A stretch of DNA of 64,000 bases from Breviolum minutum Mf 1.05b.01 (GCA_000507305.1 DF239126.1:62001-126000), one strand, 5' to 3'. Counted from the first letter of the stretch, positions 1 through 12,700 are shown. Program-made: numbers and translations. The notes: generated by a model from the letters alone, not told the origin.

Positions 1-57
1 ATCCTGAATTAGTGGTCTTTGTTTACCCCTGCCCTGTTCAAACAACTTTTCCTTCAG

Positions 58-1923
58 GACTTTGCGACCCACGCCCGCAAATGTGATGAGTTACTTCATC
101 ATTATACTGCTCAATGGCGAGACAGAGAAATTTATTGGAGTTGCAGGGATCGCAGTACTACACATGGAGATTTACTTTGCGTTATTGTTGACAGCTTTGA
201 CCGCTCAAAGCTCTATATCCCAAAGTACCCCTTCAACAGGGTTCCAAAGCGGCCAGTATACCAAGCGTATCATAGAGACTTGATTCCGATTCCTTACCTA
301 ATTTTCAGGATTTTGGACAAACTGATCTCTTTCTACGAATTAATTAAAAACTAAAGCAACGTATCGATAACGTATCGGCTGGATAAATCCTCTTGTGACA
401 CCCTGATGCTCAGGAGCTTCACTCACACTCACGGCTGTTCTTTGCCACGGTCATGGATGCTGGATGTATTTATCCGCTGCTGAAGGGATTGGTTGTGGCA
501 GTGGTTGGAACTGGGAATGTGTACCTTACTTCAATCATGAGAATTGGGATGGGCATGGCTAATTCCAAAAACTCCAATTTGTCGGGTAATAGGGGCTTTG
601 CTTCAAAAACATATCATCATCATCATCATCATCCTCAAAGGGGTTTTTCTCTCTCAGCGGTGTTTAACTTTGATCAAGGACTCCAATTTTAGTGAAAACA
701 TCTTCTAAGGTAATGCGGTCACTGCAAAAGGTTTGGGCAAGGAGCAGAGCCCACAACACTCTTTTCCCCAAAGAGAAGCTCTTCTTTGAATTCATTTCCT
801 TTTCCTAGTTTTTCTTTTCACGCTCCCCCAAATAAATTGTAAGATGTAGTATACTTTTGCTTCATTTTGGGATCAAGGGGTTCAAGAAGAAAAGGTTGTG
901 GGTACAAAGCGACAATACCGTCAAAGAGATCAGAAATCAATATGGTTGTCGAACTTTAGCGGCTCTGAGCCAATGTGGAATTTTCCAAAGTACGTGTGAG
1001 GCCCACCTTCGGGTGGGCCACACACACGAGGACGTAGACGGATTATTTAGCCTTGTGACAGCTGCTTTATCATCGTCCCCAGCTTCAAGTATTCAAACCC
1101 CATCCGATGTTCGTCGAGTGATTGATGAAAAGTTGAGCCCAATCTTCCACTCAAAAAATCAATCTTGGGGAATCGAGATCGTTGAAGCTGTCTCTTGACT
1201 TGAAGGATTTCAAATTATGATTTAATTGGGGTGTTTTTTCCGAAAGATATTTCTGGGATTGAAGGTTTTTCACCATCAAACCATACCAAGGTTCGTGATT
1301 GGGTTGCTATCATGCCAGATGCTGTTACGTTCAAAAACTGCTTCAAAGCAAGGAAACTTTGCTATGATGATGATGGGAATGATGATAGACGACCTTTACC
1401 ACAAATGTTTACTTTCCTGCCACGTTCTGCTCTTCCAAATCGGGGGGAAGGATTGGAGCTGAGTGACCGTCAGCCCCGTCAATGGAAGGGTCAAGGAAGC
1501 AGCAATGATGATATCTTCTGCTTGGTGAAGGAAACAATGGCATCCCGGTCGCTTTGTCAGCCGCCCCTGCTTGTGTTCCCATCTGCCCTCATGCCTGAGA
1601 GTGAGAAGTTTCTTTTGGATGCAAATAGTGAACAGTGTCCCCTCAAAACCTATCAAGTTGATGGTGACCGCTGGGAGGAACTACGTTTGATAAGGTTTGC
1701 CCTCAAACATGACTTCCCCCATTTGACTCGAACTTTGGCCTGGTATGAACAGTTGTTACGTAATCCATGCCCTGTCCCTCATTTCGGACAGATTCCTCAG
1801 CTAAGTTTTCTGCGGCATGCATCGGCCCACCAGCAGGATTGGCATGCTTTTGAATTGGGGTCTCGACCGCTCGCACGAAAGCCGTACGAGCTTGAGGTCG
1901 TGTTTCACAGGGGTCGCCACTAA
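58..1923 (+). CDS. DUF7869-type protein, 5' end outside window, possible frame break
   Basis: The function of this family is not known. Exons read as 58-274, 414-520, 658-693, 878 to about 1186, and about 1217-1923 with a TAA stop. The family signature GHTHEDVDG is encoded at 1016-1042, preceded by a segment with DNTVKEIRNQY; an upstream exon has HGHGCW. Exon order and these motifs match the layout I know for DUF7869 proteins. Introns 275-413 and 694-877 appear to use GA donors with AG acceptors, and 521-657 uses GT-AG. Phases agree at all three. Between about 1186 and 1217 the frame changes without room for a normal intron, so the copy may be frameshifted, or it may hold an assembly error. 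The last exon encodes about 230 residues with an acidic stretch and ends at 1921-1923. The true start lies left of the window. Confidence 0.75.
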
Positions 1924-2129
1924 GGGGATGTGAGTGGGAAAAGAATGCATCCATCTTAGCCCATCTCCTGTTTTGCATTGAAGATTAAAAACTGTCATAT
2001 CTTCAAGATTGTTTTGGAATCCAGTTGTATCAGTTTATTCCGGAGAGATTTTGTGCTAAAGGTGAAACTGTGTAGCACGTTAGTTTGCAACCTGGCTCTG
2101 TGCCAGCGTGTGTGAGTTGGGTATAGCTT

Positions 2130-4478
2130 ATGTCGGAACATGAGCCCCCGACCGATGATGGACCGATTGGGCAAATCCAAGCCTACTTTGAAACTGTTAC
2201 TTGGACTGTATGTCAAGTGACCCCAAAATTGTTTCTTATTGACAGGATTCTTTTGATGATCACAAGAATCTCATCCACTCTGTACTCAGAAATGTTTCAG
2301 GTGATTGGCAGCAAGAACTTGGGTGATCACCTACAAGCTGTGTATCCTGAATCTACGAAGTTGGACCAGGCTTCATCAGCACTCATCCAATGTGCAAACA
2401 ATCTATCACCACATACTTCTTGGGGTCATGTTTCAAGCCGAAATTCTAATAGGTGATGTTCCAAATCGTTATTGTAGGTGATGAAAGTGCGATTCTGATT
2501 TTCCCAAACATCCAAATCATCAGTGAATGGAGGCCATCTACGAGTTGGTGCATTCCAAAACTGCAGATTTACACGGAAATACCTCTTTGATCCCTACCGA
2601 GACAAAATCCCAGTTCTGGCTTAGCTTGGAGAAGTTTGACTACTCACCCAATGCCAAGAATGGATGCCCGGGGCTGAAAACAATGTTTGATGTTTATATA
2701 TTATATGTTTATCAAATGTTTGAAGTTCCAACAGTTTTATTCCGTTTGAAGTCCCAACAGTTGTTTATTATTAGTCCAAAAGCATGTCAACATGTAGTTC
2801 TTTATCCCTGAAGATTATCCTTCAAACCAACAATACATCAAGCACTTCGCGGAGTTCCTGAAGTTTGGGTACCGCCCACAGCTCGGTGCTGTGGAAGTGA
2901 AGTTCCCATGGAGGGACAGGGATGGCAGCAGGGACATTGGGGATCACAGCGTTGGCATTGTGGATGGTTTTGCGAAAATCATTTTGATGCTATCGATCGT
3001 GTCTTTCTGCAAAGAATTAGAACTGAATGAGGTGGATCTTCAGCATCCAACATTGCGCAATACGTTGAAATCCTTTTCTAGCATTTCCTGCTCATATGCG
3101 CATTTCAATCACCCTGGTCACCACTACCTGTACTCCTTGAGATGCTGAGAAGTGTATGAGTAACAATTTTCAGCAGCATGCTGTATATGTCTCAGTGTCT
3201 TTTGCCTAGTTCCTTTTTTGAATTTTCTGGAGAAATAAGGGAGCCATGGCATAAAATGGGAGAGAAAAAATGTCCATGATGATTCCCCGAAAACATTTCA
3301 AAACTAAGAAATGGGCTTCGTCACCTCCGAGAAGATTGCCCCCAGTCCCTTGACCATAGTGTCTGATCTGGGAAAAGCGATAGAATTTGAGCGTAAGATG
3401 GCAACTAGCCGCCACAAAGTTCCACTCAAAGATGTTCTCAGCCGCGTCATCGCAGACTTCAATAAAATGGTCACCGTCAAAAAACACAGAGTGGACACTT
3501 CTCGTCGAAATCTTTGCTACAATTTGACACTTCGGTTGAACTATCACACTTTTGGGGTGATGTGCATATACAATGTATAAAACTGTTTATTAATAATTAT
3601 CATCATGTTTTTTTGAAATACAGGATCCTTGCTTCCATTGAAGTCTACTACCCACTGAGGCTGAGATGCGATGAACGAATTTTGCACCTCCTCCACCGGC
3701 ACTATGATATGTACAAACACGAACAATCAGGCCCTCTAGTCATACAAAACAAAATAGAATCATCTTGGATTTCAAGTATTTTTTCACAAACATGACTCCA
3801 TCCCTCATCTCTTGCGCCCTGCCAGCACTGCCTCACGATGTACTTGAGAAAGACTTCTATGTGCCTGGCACTTCAAGCAGACTGGAATTCTATAAGAGTA
3901 AGTCCCCAATGCTGGCAGATGCTTTGACACTCACAACAGAAACGGCAATGTTGTACTTCCAAAGGGCCACCCAGGACCGATTATTGGCAAACAAATGGTC
4001 GACCATTTTTATCTTTTCCGGGCCAATGGAATTAAATCAGGAACAACCAACTTATTCCTCATCATGCGCTGCCAGGACTTTTGCAGGAGAGTTTCCAAAG
4101 AGTCCACTAGCAAAGCCAAGGAGATTTGGGCAGTGATGGTGATTCAAAAAAAGTGCGTTTATTTGATCTGATAATATGATATCATCTTTTTCACAGGATC
4201 ATCATGTAAGCATCATCATGAATCAGTTCTTTATTGATCTTACGTTGACCTCAATGATCTCCATCCCCCTTCCTTTGCAGAAAACGGCCCAGCTGGAGCT
4301 GGATGGCCATATCACTCTGCATGACTGCTGTGCTCTTTGGATCTACATTAAGAAGAAAATGGACACCCTCTTTGCTGGAGATATCATTGACCGGCATGTA
4401 GCGATGTTTCACGATGGGCTCTTTGCCAGCAAATTTAGATTACATCAATTGCCCGATTCAATGAGTTTTTTTACTTAA
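2130..4478 (+). CDS. Unrecognised multi-exon protein
   Basis: I do not recognise this protein. A start ATG at 2130 opens an acidic N terminus (MSEHEPPTDDG). Exons with agreeing phase are 2130-2207, 2246-2322, 2370-2452 and 2524-2612. Coding-like sequence continues between about 2818 and 3148, where boundaries are unclear. Exon 3332-3534 joins in phase to one starting at 3624. An exon ending at 3897 has a strong GTAAGT donor and joins 3975-4132, then 4281-4478 with a TAA stop. Introns are very short: 2208-2245 is 38 nt. The C-terminal part encodes GKQMVDHFYLF and a Cys- and His-containing segment (HDCCALW). The open frame over the 3898-3974 intron is the shadow of a read-through. It follows the DUF7869 gene by about 200 bp on the same strand. 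Middle exons are uncertain. Confidence 0.6.
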
Positions 4479-4485
4479 GGTCCCA

Positions 4486-4890
4486 AACATGATTGGTCGC
4501 CAAATATATTTGGCTGGGAGTCCCGAAACGTGATTGGTCGCCAACTATATTTGGCTGGGAGTCCTGAAACGTGATTGGTCGCCAAATATATTTGGCTGGG
4601 GTCTCCAAACGTGATTGGTTTTGTGAAAACCCCGTCGCAATTTCCCAGCCAAATATATTTGGCTGAACCAATCACAAAATGCTCTTATCTCTTTGTGCAG
4701 GATTGTGATTGGTTTCCCAGAAAACCCGTCGCAATTTTGGATCTTTGGGGGGAGGGCATCGCAATCCAAAAGGTTTGCCCTTTTTCAAAATGTCATTGTT
4801 ATGTATCATGGGCTTGGTTTAGTGATTGGTTTTCCAGAAAACCCGTCACTTTGACAACATTTTCTGGAGCCTGGAGTTGTGATTGGTTCT
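4486..4890. repeat. 41-bp tandem array with TGATTGGT motif and inverted copy
   Basis: Three direct copies of a 41-bp unit start at 4490, 4531 and 4572; each holds TGATTGGTCGCC, a palindromic AAATATATTT core and GGCTGGG. An inverted copy with CCCAGCCAAATATATTTGG lies at about 4648-4670. TGATTGGT recurs downstream at about 4708, 4824 and 4881, twice followed by AAAACCCGTCGC. The array starts immediately after the stop codon of the preceding gene and ends before 4900. Confidence 0.85.
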
Positions 4891-4899
4891 GTTGAAAAG

Positions 4900-5132
4900 T
4901 CTACATGTTTTTTGAAAATGCTCGTCTAGGCAAAGAAGTGGGCACCACCCAATTTTGTCAAACTTGTTGAAATTTCACGAGGATAAGTTATCGTCTATTA
5001 TGATATGATAATTATATTATATAGAAAGCATAATATCATATCAATATATTATATTATAATTATAATAGAATATGATTGTAGATAAATCTCTGACTGTCTC
5101 CTTTCCCACTCCGTTCAAGATAACACCCTTTC
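4900..5132. other. AT-rich intergenic stretch
   Basis: No coding sequence is seen. Positions 5000-5080 are almost pure A and T with interleaved ATAT palindromes. It separates the TGATTGGT array from the next start codon, so a promoter could lie here, but no specific motif supports that. Confidence 0.5.
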
Positions 5133-8100
5133 ATGGCCTCCGTGGCAAGGCTGCTTGATGGAGATCTCACAGCAATCCTCCGGGCCAAAGAGGACTTTGA
5201 CATCAACCGGGTGCCGTTCATTTTGGAGGCTTCGCATTTTCAATTCTATCTTGCGTGGAATTTGGATGGATTTGCAGTGTATGATTCCTAAATCTAGCCT
5301 ATAGGTAATTTGAACAACATTTTCTGACTAAATTCACTGCAAGAATTTTGAACGTAATCTTGTCCAAAACTCTTCAGCTTTAAAGTGTTAATATACTCCT
5401 TGTTCCAAAAAAATCTGACTTGGCTTTGAGCATGCCAAACATGGAAAAACTTGCACCTCCTTATCCTATCTTTCCACAGCCTCATGTTTGACGGATTTCA
5501 GGCCCATGGAAAGACTTTGGAAAGCTATGTTGCCCAACACCAGGATTCGGCCAGAAACGCCTTGGAGAAATCCAAGGAAGCAGCTTACAACTCCTGGGTT
5601 GAGGAGTTGCGTGCGGACCAAGCGCAGTTTGTTTCTGAGAAGATCCTGTACCCTGACTTGAACTAACCGATGAAAAACAATCATTGATTTCAATTCCCAA
5701 TCCACATACTTCAAATGAAGAGTGTGTGACTGACTATAGGAAAAGTTTCGATTCTCAGTTTCAACCCACATACAGACTTGAAATGCATGGATTTCGGTCA
5801 CTTGAACTATTGAAACTTATTGGAATGTATTCTCTGTCAATTGAACCCACATACTTCAACCGATTCAGTCCAGTCTAAATCTTTTAGGTCAAGATACCTA
5901 CTTCCTAACCCCAACCTAAGGACTGAGAAGGAAGGTGCAAAGACCAGAGCCAAGCTGGTGCGTCAACTCGAGGATGGTGTTTGTTGTTGTGTCGTAACGT
6001 TGCTGGTGACAAAGATCATCTTAAATTTGGCGGATTTGCTTGTCAAGGAATTTGTTACGCTAATACAAATTTGGCGGATTTGCTTGTCAAGGAATTTGTT
6101 ACGCTAATACCCTCAAAGTATCCACTGAATTCCAATGCAAGGACTGTCACAATCGAGCTTGGGAATGTGTTCGAGACTTTATGGACCAGAACGTCAAGAT
6201 GTTTTGTGGCCGGACATCAGAGGCAGAGTCGACCTTGATGCCTTTGTGTCGCAGCTGGCTTCGCGAAACAGCGGCAGAACTTTCAACAGGTACAGAAGAT
6301 CATTGCGTGATGCTTTTCATGGTGTGTCCGTGTCTGGGGATACTTTCAGCAGCCCGCACCAGCTTTATCCTCAACTTTGTGACCAATGTTTTATCGGACT
6401 TTCCCCAAAATGGGATATGCTTCCTAGTCAAGCCCAACAGGGCAGGGCAACAGGGCGAAAGGAGGGGGACTGTGATTGTTGTTCAGCGGTATTTTTTCTT
6501 TCATGTGAATTCAGTTCAAGATCTGGTCAATGTTCTTAAGCTGTTTTGATTCGATGAATCTGTGGTTGGCATTTTTTAGGAATTGTAGATTACAATGCTT
6601 ACCCTGAGGAAGAGCGAAACCAAGGAGGAGCAGGCAAAGGATGAGGAAAACGATGACAATGTGAAGAAAGACGAAGCAGGGTCCGATGAAGATAATGACG
6701 GTTCATCTTTAAAGAAAAAGGAAGATGCGGAGGCTGTTGAGGTTAGGGATGTCAGCTACCAACTTGAGATACTTGATGAATATCAAGTTGATTTATACAT
6801 TATTTGAAAGTGAGTCAGTGTGAAGTCTGGGTTTTGTTTTGTCCAACCTTCTTCAAACAGACATGTTTTCAATAGCTCCCGAACCAAAAGTAAATGCATC
6901 CCATCTCAGGAAGCAGCTTGCGATGAAGGAAAGAAATCTCAAGATCCGGAATGTGACATGGGTCTTCAAACCAGTTCCTCAGTTTTTTTATCCATCAAAT
7001 TTTTTCTGTTCCATTCTCGACTCTTGACAATGTATTTGCTCCCCACAAATCAAATCTAATGTGCTCAGTGCTCGAAGTTAGATGTGGGTCCGCGGACCTC
7101 TTTAAGTCCCACTGCCACTGCATTTGCTTTGATCCTTCCTACTTAGGATTCTGTCTATGGAAAGCGGGATGGTTCGATCTCCGGATGGGCAATTACCCGT
7201 AAAGATGAGAAGAGTCTCATGTGGCAAACGCAAGGATGGAAGACAGGAGTGGTGCTCGACATCGCTATGTTGCCAAGATCTGAAATGTGGAAGCCTGACA
7301 TTGTACCTTAGATACACGACTTGTTACAGTTTCTGTCACTCACTAGCTCCCTGATGTTTTCTGCATCGTTTTGTATTTGAAGATTGCTAGATACACTGAG
7401 TCTGACCTTACTATAAAAGTCCATTACCTTTCAAAGTCGGTTTTTTCTCGCAGTTACATCAATCCATCACGGTACCCACTGCCAGCTCCTCCTCTTCAAG
7501 GTATCGCCCACCAAATCCCGATTGCCTCATTTGGGGAGAGCTTTCACCGATGTGCAAGAACTCAAGCAGGTGACTTGTCCCAGGGGTTCGATATATCATT
7601 GGGGGTGTTATCCATTGGCAACTGTCGAAGAGATTTCCGTAATGATGTTTGATGTTTGGGGGGGACCATCTAGTGGTTAAGTTAAGGTGGCGGCAGGAAC
7701 CAGCTTCATCAAGGAGACCATGAAATCTTTTGCTGTTCCGACCACCCGGACCAAACTGGTGGTTGACATGGCGGGCTACGATGGTTTTCCCGCTTTGGCC
7801 GCGTTGGAGGTTCCCCTTTCTTTAAAAAAACATGTTGCAATAAACCTGACACTGAATGACAATGACTTATTACATGTCATGCTCTTTGAATTGTTGTGGG
7901 GTGCAGTAATTGATGACAATAACCCGAGTTCAGTTTTTTTGAACGTTATTGGAAATGAGATCAAACACATCAAAAAAACTTGGAGGAACTCCGCGACTCC
8001 AAGAAAACTTTGTGTGCCACACTGTCATTGGATGCGAGTGGGCAGGATTTGATCAATCGTCTTTCGAACATTGTCTACGAAGATTGTAGGAGTGGTCGTT

Positions 8101-9458
8101 TGGTGCTACCTTCCTTTCCGCAATTTGATGTACTTCTTCAAGCGCTGAAAAATGGGCAGAACAACAATCAAACGAAAACCTTTAGGGTAACCACACAAAT
8201 CCACGATCAGTTGTTGGTGCTGGAGTCGCTGGCGAAACGATGGACGAACGATGAATTGACAGCTGAGAAAGCAAATGCTGTCATAACTGCCCACAACGAA
8301 GAGTTCAACAATACGGGTGATTTTTGGAGTCCTGAAAGGACTGCCTGTCAATCCTTCCCTGTGGTTTTCTCTTCGGTTATATTCTTCATTAGTCAGTCAA
8401 GATAGATTTGAATAATAATTAATTTCAATGAGAATCTTGAATTTGTTTCCCTCCCAACCAGCTTCACTGGGGTCTGCTGCAGGACTGCAAATGAGCCATC
8501 TGGAGACTCTGCGCAAGAACGTCCTTCCAAACGAATCAAGGTTGAAGAGTGCTCAGCGGATGAGGTCTCCAAAATGGAAAACCCGCTTCTTGGCTACTCG
8601 TTTTTGTGGGGGCCTGGGATGAGGAGCTTGATTTCTAGTGTAAAAGTTCTTAACTCAATCATTTCTACTGTAAAAGTTCTTAACTCATCATCATTATTAT
8701 TTCAGAATAAAGTTTATCTACAACCCTGCAGGTTGATTTTTAGTGTGAAGTCTACCTACAACCCTGGCCACAACCTGCTGAAAGGAAAGTGCTGAACATC
8801 AACAACATTTGCGAGCTGATTGCTGGAAATGGCGGCGATAATCTCTACTTGGTCTCCCGTGGAAAAAACCAGTTCTTTGACAAGCGGGAACTGCATCTTG
8901 GCTTTCAGCGGAGGTTGCAATGTCTTGGGAAGGGGGATGAGTGCAGCAACATCTTAATCATCGTGAAAACATGTTTTGTCACCTAGACCAACATATCCAC
9001 CAGGATGTTTTTGATCAAAAATTGGCAACATTTTAAAACCCAACCTTGCTTGAAGAAAACATCATATTGTCCTTTGACTCAGGTTCAGTTTTGGAGGTGG
9101 AGAATGGCGAGATGGCCCTGTGCCTTGTTTTACTTTCACTTCATTCAACACCAAAAAAAATCATTCGATCTGACTGGTGAGTTTTATCAAGTCAAGTTCG
9201 TCCCAACATGTTTTGGTACCATTACGCTTTCCCGAAGAGTCCCAATGTTCCTCAATTAAGGAAGGGAAGGAGGTTATGGATGAACCTGAAGGGAGGTGGT
9301 TTCCTTTCAGCATGACAAACACAGCCTTCATCATATTGGAGAAAAAGCATCTCCCACAGCACCTGACCTCGATTGAATCGCTCGAATCACCAGTGACCTT
9401 GCAGAGTTTGGTCAATGATCTCCAAGATGCGGGAGAAGTTGCTAGGATAAAGTTCTGA
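5133..9458 (+). CDS. Unrecognised long multi-exon protein with CxxC motif
   Basis: I do not recognise this protein. The start ATG is at 5133. Phase-consistent exons are 5133-5210, 5502-5647, 5888-5976, 6015-6047, 6092-6289 and one from 6580; then 7147-7302, 7501-7569, 7687-7809 and 7986-8316. Less certain exons lie at about 8482-8566, 8779-8920 and 9270-9458, with a TGA stop at 9456-9458. Introns range from 38 nt (5977-6014) to about 290 nt. The second exon is helical and charged (residues such as LEKSKEAAYNSW). A CKDC motif occurs near 6136. The exon from 6580 leads into a highly acidic and Lys-rich run. A basic KRIKVEE cluster near 8535 could be a nuclear localisation signal. Whether 6650-7146 belongs to this gene, and whether it is one gene or two, is not settled. 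Confidence 0.55.
6023..6110. repeat. Perfect 44-bp tandem duplication inside a coding exon
   Basis: Positions 6023-6066 and 6067-6110 are identical. Because 44 is not a multiple of three, the duplication breaks the reading frame if both copies are translated. The only AG in the unit lies before GA, so a GA-AG intron of exactly one unit length (6048-6091) would restore the frame between GGFACQ and GICYAN. Confidence 0.95.
8631..8690. repeat. 30-bp tandem duplication
   Basis: Two adjacent 30-bp units (8631-8660 and 8661-8690) share TTTCTA, TGTAAAAGTTCTTAACTCA and differ at a few positions. They lie in what appears to be an intron of the 5133-9458 gene. Confidence 0.85.
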
Positions 9459-9704
9459 AATCTCTATCTTGGGACCGGGAATGGTTGTGGTTTTCTCCGA
9501 TTTTTGATGAAGTATCATCATCATACAAACCTGGAATCGTCTATGTGGAGTAGATATGCAAAATATAGAATACATGCTACTTGGTTTTTTTTCCATGCTG
9601 CGCCAGTACTGAATGTATATGCATTTCATATGTTTGACGAATACTATTTATTCTACGCATTGAACATTTACAAGGTTTAGCCTTGGGCAATATATACTAT
9701 TTGG

Positions 9705-12700
9705 ATGAGAAAAGCATACTGTGGGGCATTGCTTCCAAAAACCAAGGTCAAGATCGGGGTGTCACACCACCAGTCTGATGATGGGGATTGGAAAAGTGAG
9801 AAGCCATTGGTCTTCGTACTTGACGAGCCTGTCACTGAAGTTGTTAAAACTGAGAAAAGCAAGAAGAGAAAGAAAAATGCTCCACAGGTGACTGCCAAGA
9901 ACTTCGGAGGGCACCTCAATATTTCCAAGATCAAGGATGCAGAGATGTTGCTCCTGGCGTGGCGCTGCAGGTTTCTTGACGTACATGGATGAGAAGTTCT
10001 CACTACTTAAGTTGTAGAGAAGTTGTTCGATGGAAAATGTCTCCCAATCAATCTCCAAATCTCATTTCCTGGAAGAATTTCATTTTGAACTGCCAATACT
10101 GACTTTCTCATTGAAAATCAATCCATAATTGAAAATTGAAAAATTGAAAATTCAATCCATATCGCATGAGGCTGGACTCTTCCAATTCTGATGGAACGAA
10201 GGTTCTCACTCCGATTCGCCCCGTCATGTGTCTGAATCAAAGCATGGACCTTGGTGAAACCTCGGTTCGTATTCTTTGATCACTCCCGACCTTTACCATG
10301 TCCAGTTTTGACCAACATTTCCCATGAAGATTCTGTGTGAATCAATGTTTACACATAACATCATCTCTAAAATTGTGGAATGGTTGGGCAAGTGATCCAG
10401 CAGGTTTGAGAGGCGTATTTGGATCTACTTTCCAAATTCTTACCATATATTTTTTGTCCATCCAATCTAAAACGATCATTTAACGTATTCTTACCGTACC
10501 ATCCGTTCCATCGTGTCCAAAGTTCCTCGTGTTGATCTGCAACTCAGAGCCTCGTAGCCGCATGTGCAGGCATGAAGGCTTCTTTGGAGATTTGGGGTGT
10601 GGGGTTAGGCCAAGGCACATTAACGTTACCACATATAGTCTAGTTGGTTTCAATGCTTTATCGTTGTTTCATGGGCAATGTGTTGAAACAACGTGCCACC
10701 AACTGACACTATTTGGCCTGTAATGAGGGCTGGACTCCCCCACATGCTTTTCAAGGAAACACTGGCTCTACTTCTTGATTGTCCAAAAAGGTGATGTGTT
10801 AACCGGTTTCTTACAACTTGAAGGATTTGTATGGTGATGTGTGGTGGCTGTGCTCTAACAACGAAACACATTTCAATCAAGAAAGAATAAAATCACAGCA
10901 GCTTTTTTTATCTCATCCAGCCCCGGTTTTTCAGCCTGGGCCTATTGGGATCCTATTGGGGGGTTTCAACCGATGTCTTCGGATGGTGAGAGCGTTGAAG
11001 AAGTGCCCTTAAGCAACAGAGTTCGTGCACCGGTCCCCTGACTACAAAATGGTTTAGTTGAAGGCAGTTACAATTGCAGAGTATGAGTGAATCTTGGTGG
11101 TTTTGTCCATCCATAATTTCCAACACAATTTCTTTTGCATAGTGAATCTTGCCCTTGTAGCCTAATCCCCCAATGATTTGAGGTCTTCGATTTGCAGAGG
11201 ATCCTATCTGGGCGTGATGTAGCACCCAGAGCAACGCCTACACGGAGAACAACACCAGCCCCTCCAGTTTCAGCTTCTAGGGCCACGGCCTCGGCGGCTT
11301 CGCAGCCTTCAGTTCCAAATCCTGTGTCAGCGGTTGCAGGTGAGAAAACTGAAACAGTTTGAATTTCTGAATGTAAGAATCCAATGTTTCGGAATCTAAC
11401 GATTGAGAATTTGAAGACTTTGTCCGTATTTTGAATTAGTTGGTCATTGTAACGTACTTAGTACTTGTTATCAAGTAGTTTGTGGTTGAATCATATATGC
11501 AAAAAATCCTGGGAAGGAGCTTTGGCACACCATCGTTTGCCTCCTCGTGTTGGGGCTTCAGATTCCTCTGGTGACCAAAAAGTTGATGATGGGAAGAAGA
11601 AATCAAAGAAACAAAAGAAGAATGAGACAGAGGAGAAACCAAAGAAACGCAAGAAAGAGAAGAAGAACAAAAAACAGGATGATGATGAAGACGATGGTCC
11701 GGATTCAGAACATGATCCTCTCGGTAAAGGTGATGATGACGATGAAAATGATGATGATGATGATACCACTGCTGCTGCCAGTGGGTTGGATGATGGCCTT
11801 GGTCATTTGAAACCCCAGACCAGCAACACCCAAAAGAAGCCTTCCACGCGCTCCAAAGCCCACAAGAAGCCAGCTGCCCGTGGCAAAAAAGGTGACCTTG
11901 GATCTGAGGACGGGCATGACCCCTTCTCACATTCTCACATTCTGTGTCAGGATTTCTTCAGTGATACTTGATATTTTTAAATTCCTGTTGTTTGATTCCT
12001 GCATCTACTTGTTACTTGATATCAGTATCAGTTTGCATCGCTGAGAGGATGAGTGCAAGGATCAGCCTTTTGCCTTTGAAATTCAATCGCAAACAACACC
12101 AGAGATTCCACAGCTCTTTGTCTCATAATTCATATTTCCGTCATGAATCGTTCAGTGCGCATAGTTTTACACTTAGTACAACATGTTACTGCTGATTCAT
12201 GAAGTAAAGAAAATCCGAGGAAGGTGACTGTGCAAGCCTACCTCGATCAGTTTCAGTGGCCAGAGAACCAACTGGGCATGGATATGTCCCCTTTCAACAA
12301 GTTCCATTCCAGCCAACTTTCTGATACATATGTTTCTTGGCCCTATTTGATTTTAATAAGTTTTTGAGTTTCCCCCATGTATCTTTAATCCCCTCGCGCC
12401 GTTTTTGCTGAGGACAGTGCGGCGACTGGTGATGTGGCTGCAGACCAACATTATCCTGAGGTTGATGGGGATACAGATTCTTAACCGAAACAGTGGGGAA
12501 ATCTGAGATCATTTGTGAGGTCACGGTACTCAATTCAGAGCACCCCACTTGGATATCCATTGAACTTAGAAAATAGTCGGTTGGCAAGATTGGTCCAATA
12601 TAAAGTAGACAATTACTTACTAGGACCAACTATTTACCAAGTTCCCCGGACACCTTCATGGACCATTAGTGTGTGAGAAATATTAGGAACATAAACATAA

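Noticed and set aside
600-692. His-rich open frame (CATCAT run at 614-632)
   Set aside because: It lies in the 521-657 intron of the DUF7869-type gene and comes from a trinucleotide run.
4486-4670. Possible CRISPR-like array because of regular repeats
   Set aside because: The units are contiguous, without unique spacers, and the gene structure is eukaryotic.
4471-4895. Several 60-100 codon frames on both strands
   Set aside because: They are translations of the TGATTGGT tandem array.
11436-11930. 164-codon minus-strand frame with His runs
   Set aside because: Antisense shadow of the Asp/Lys-rich exon from 11517.
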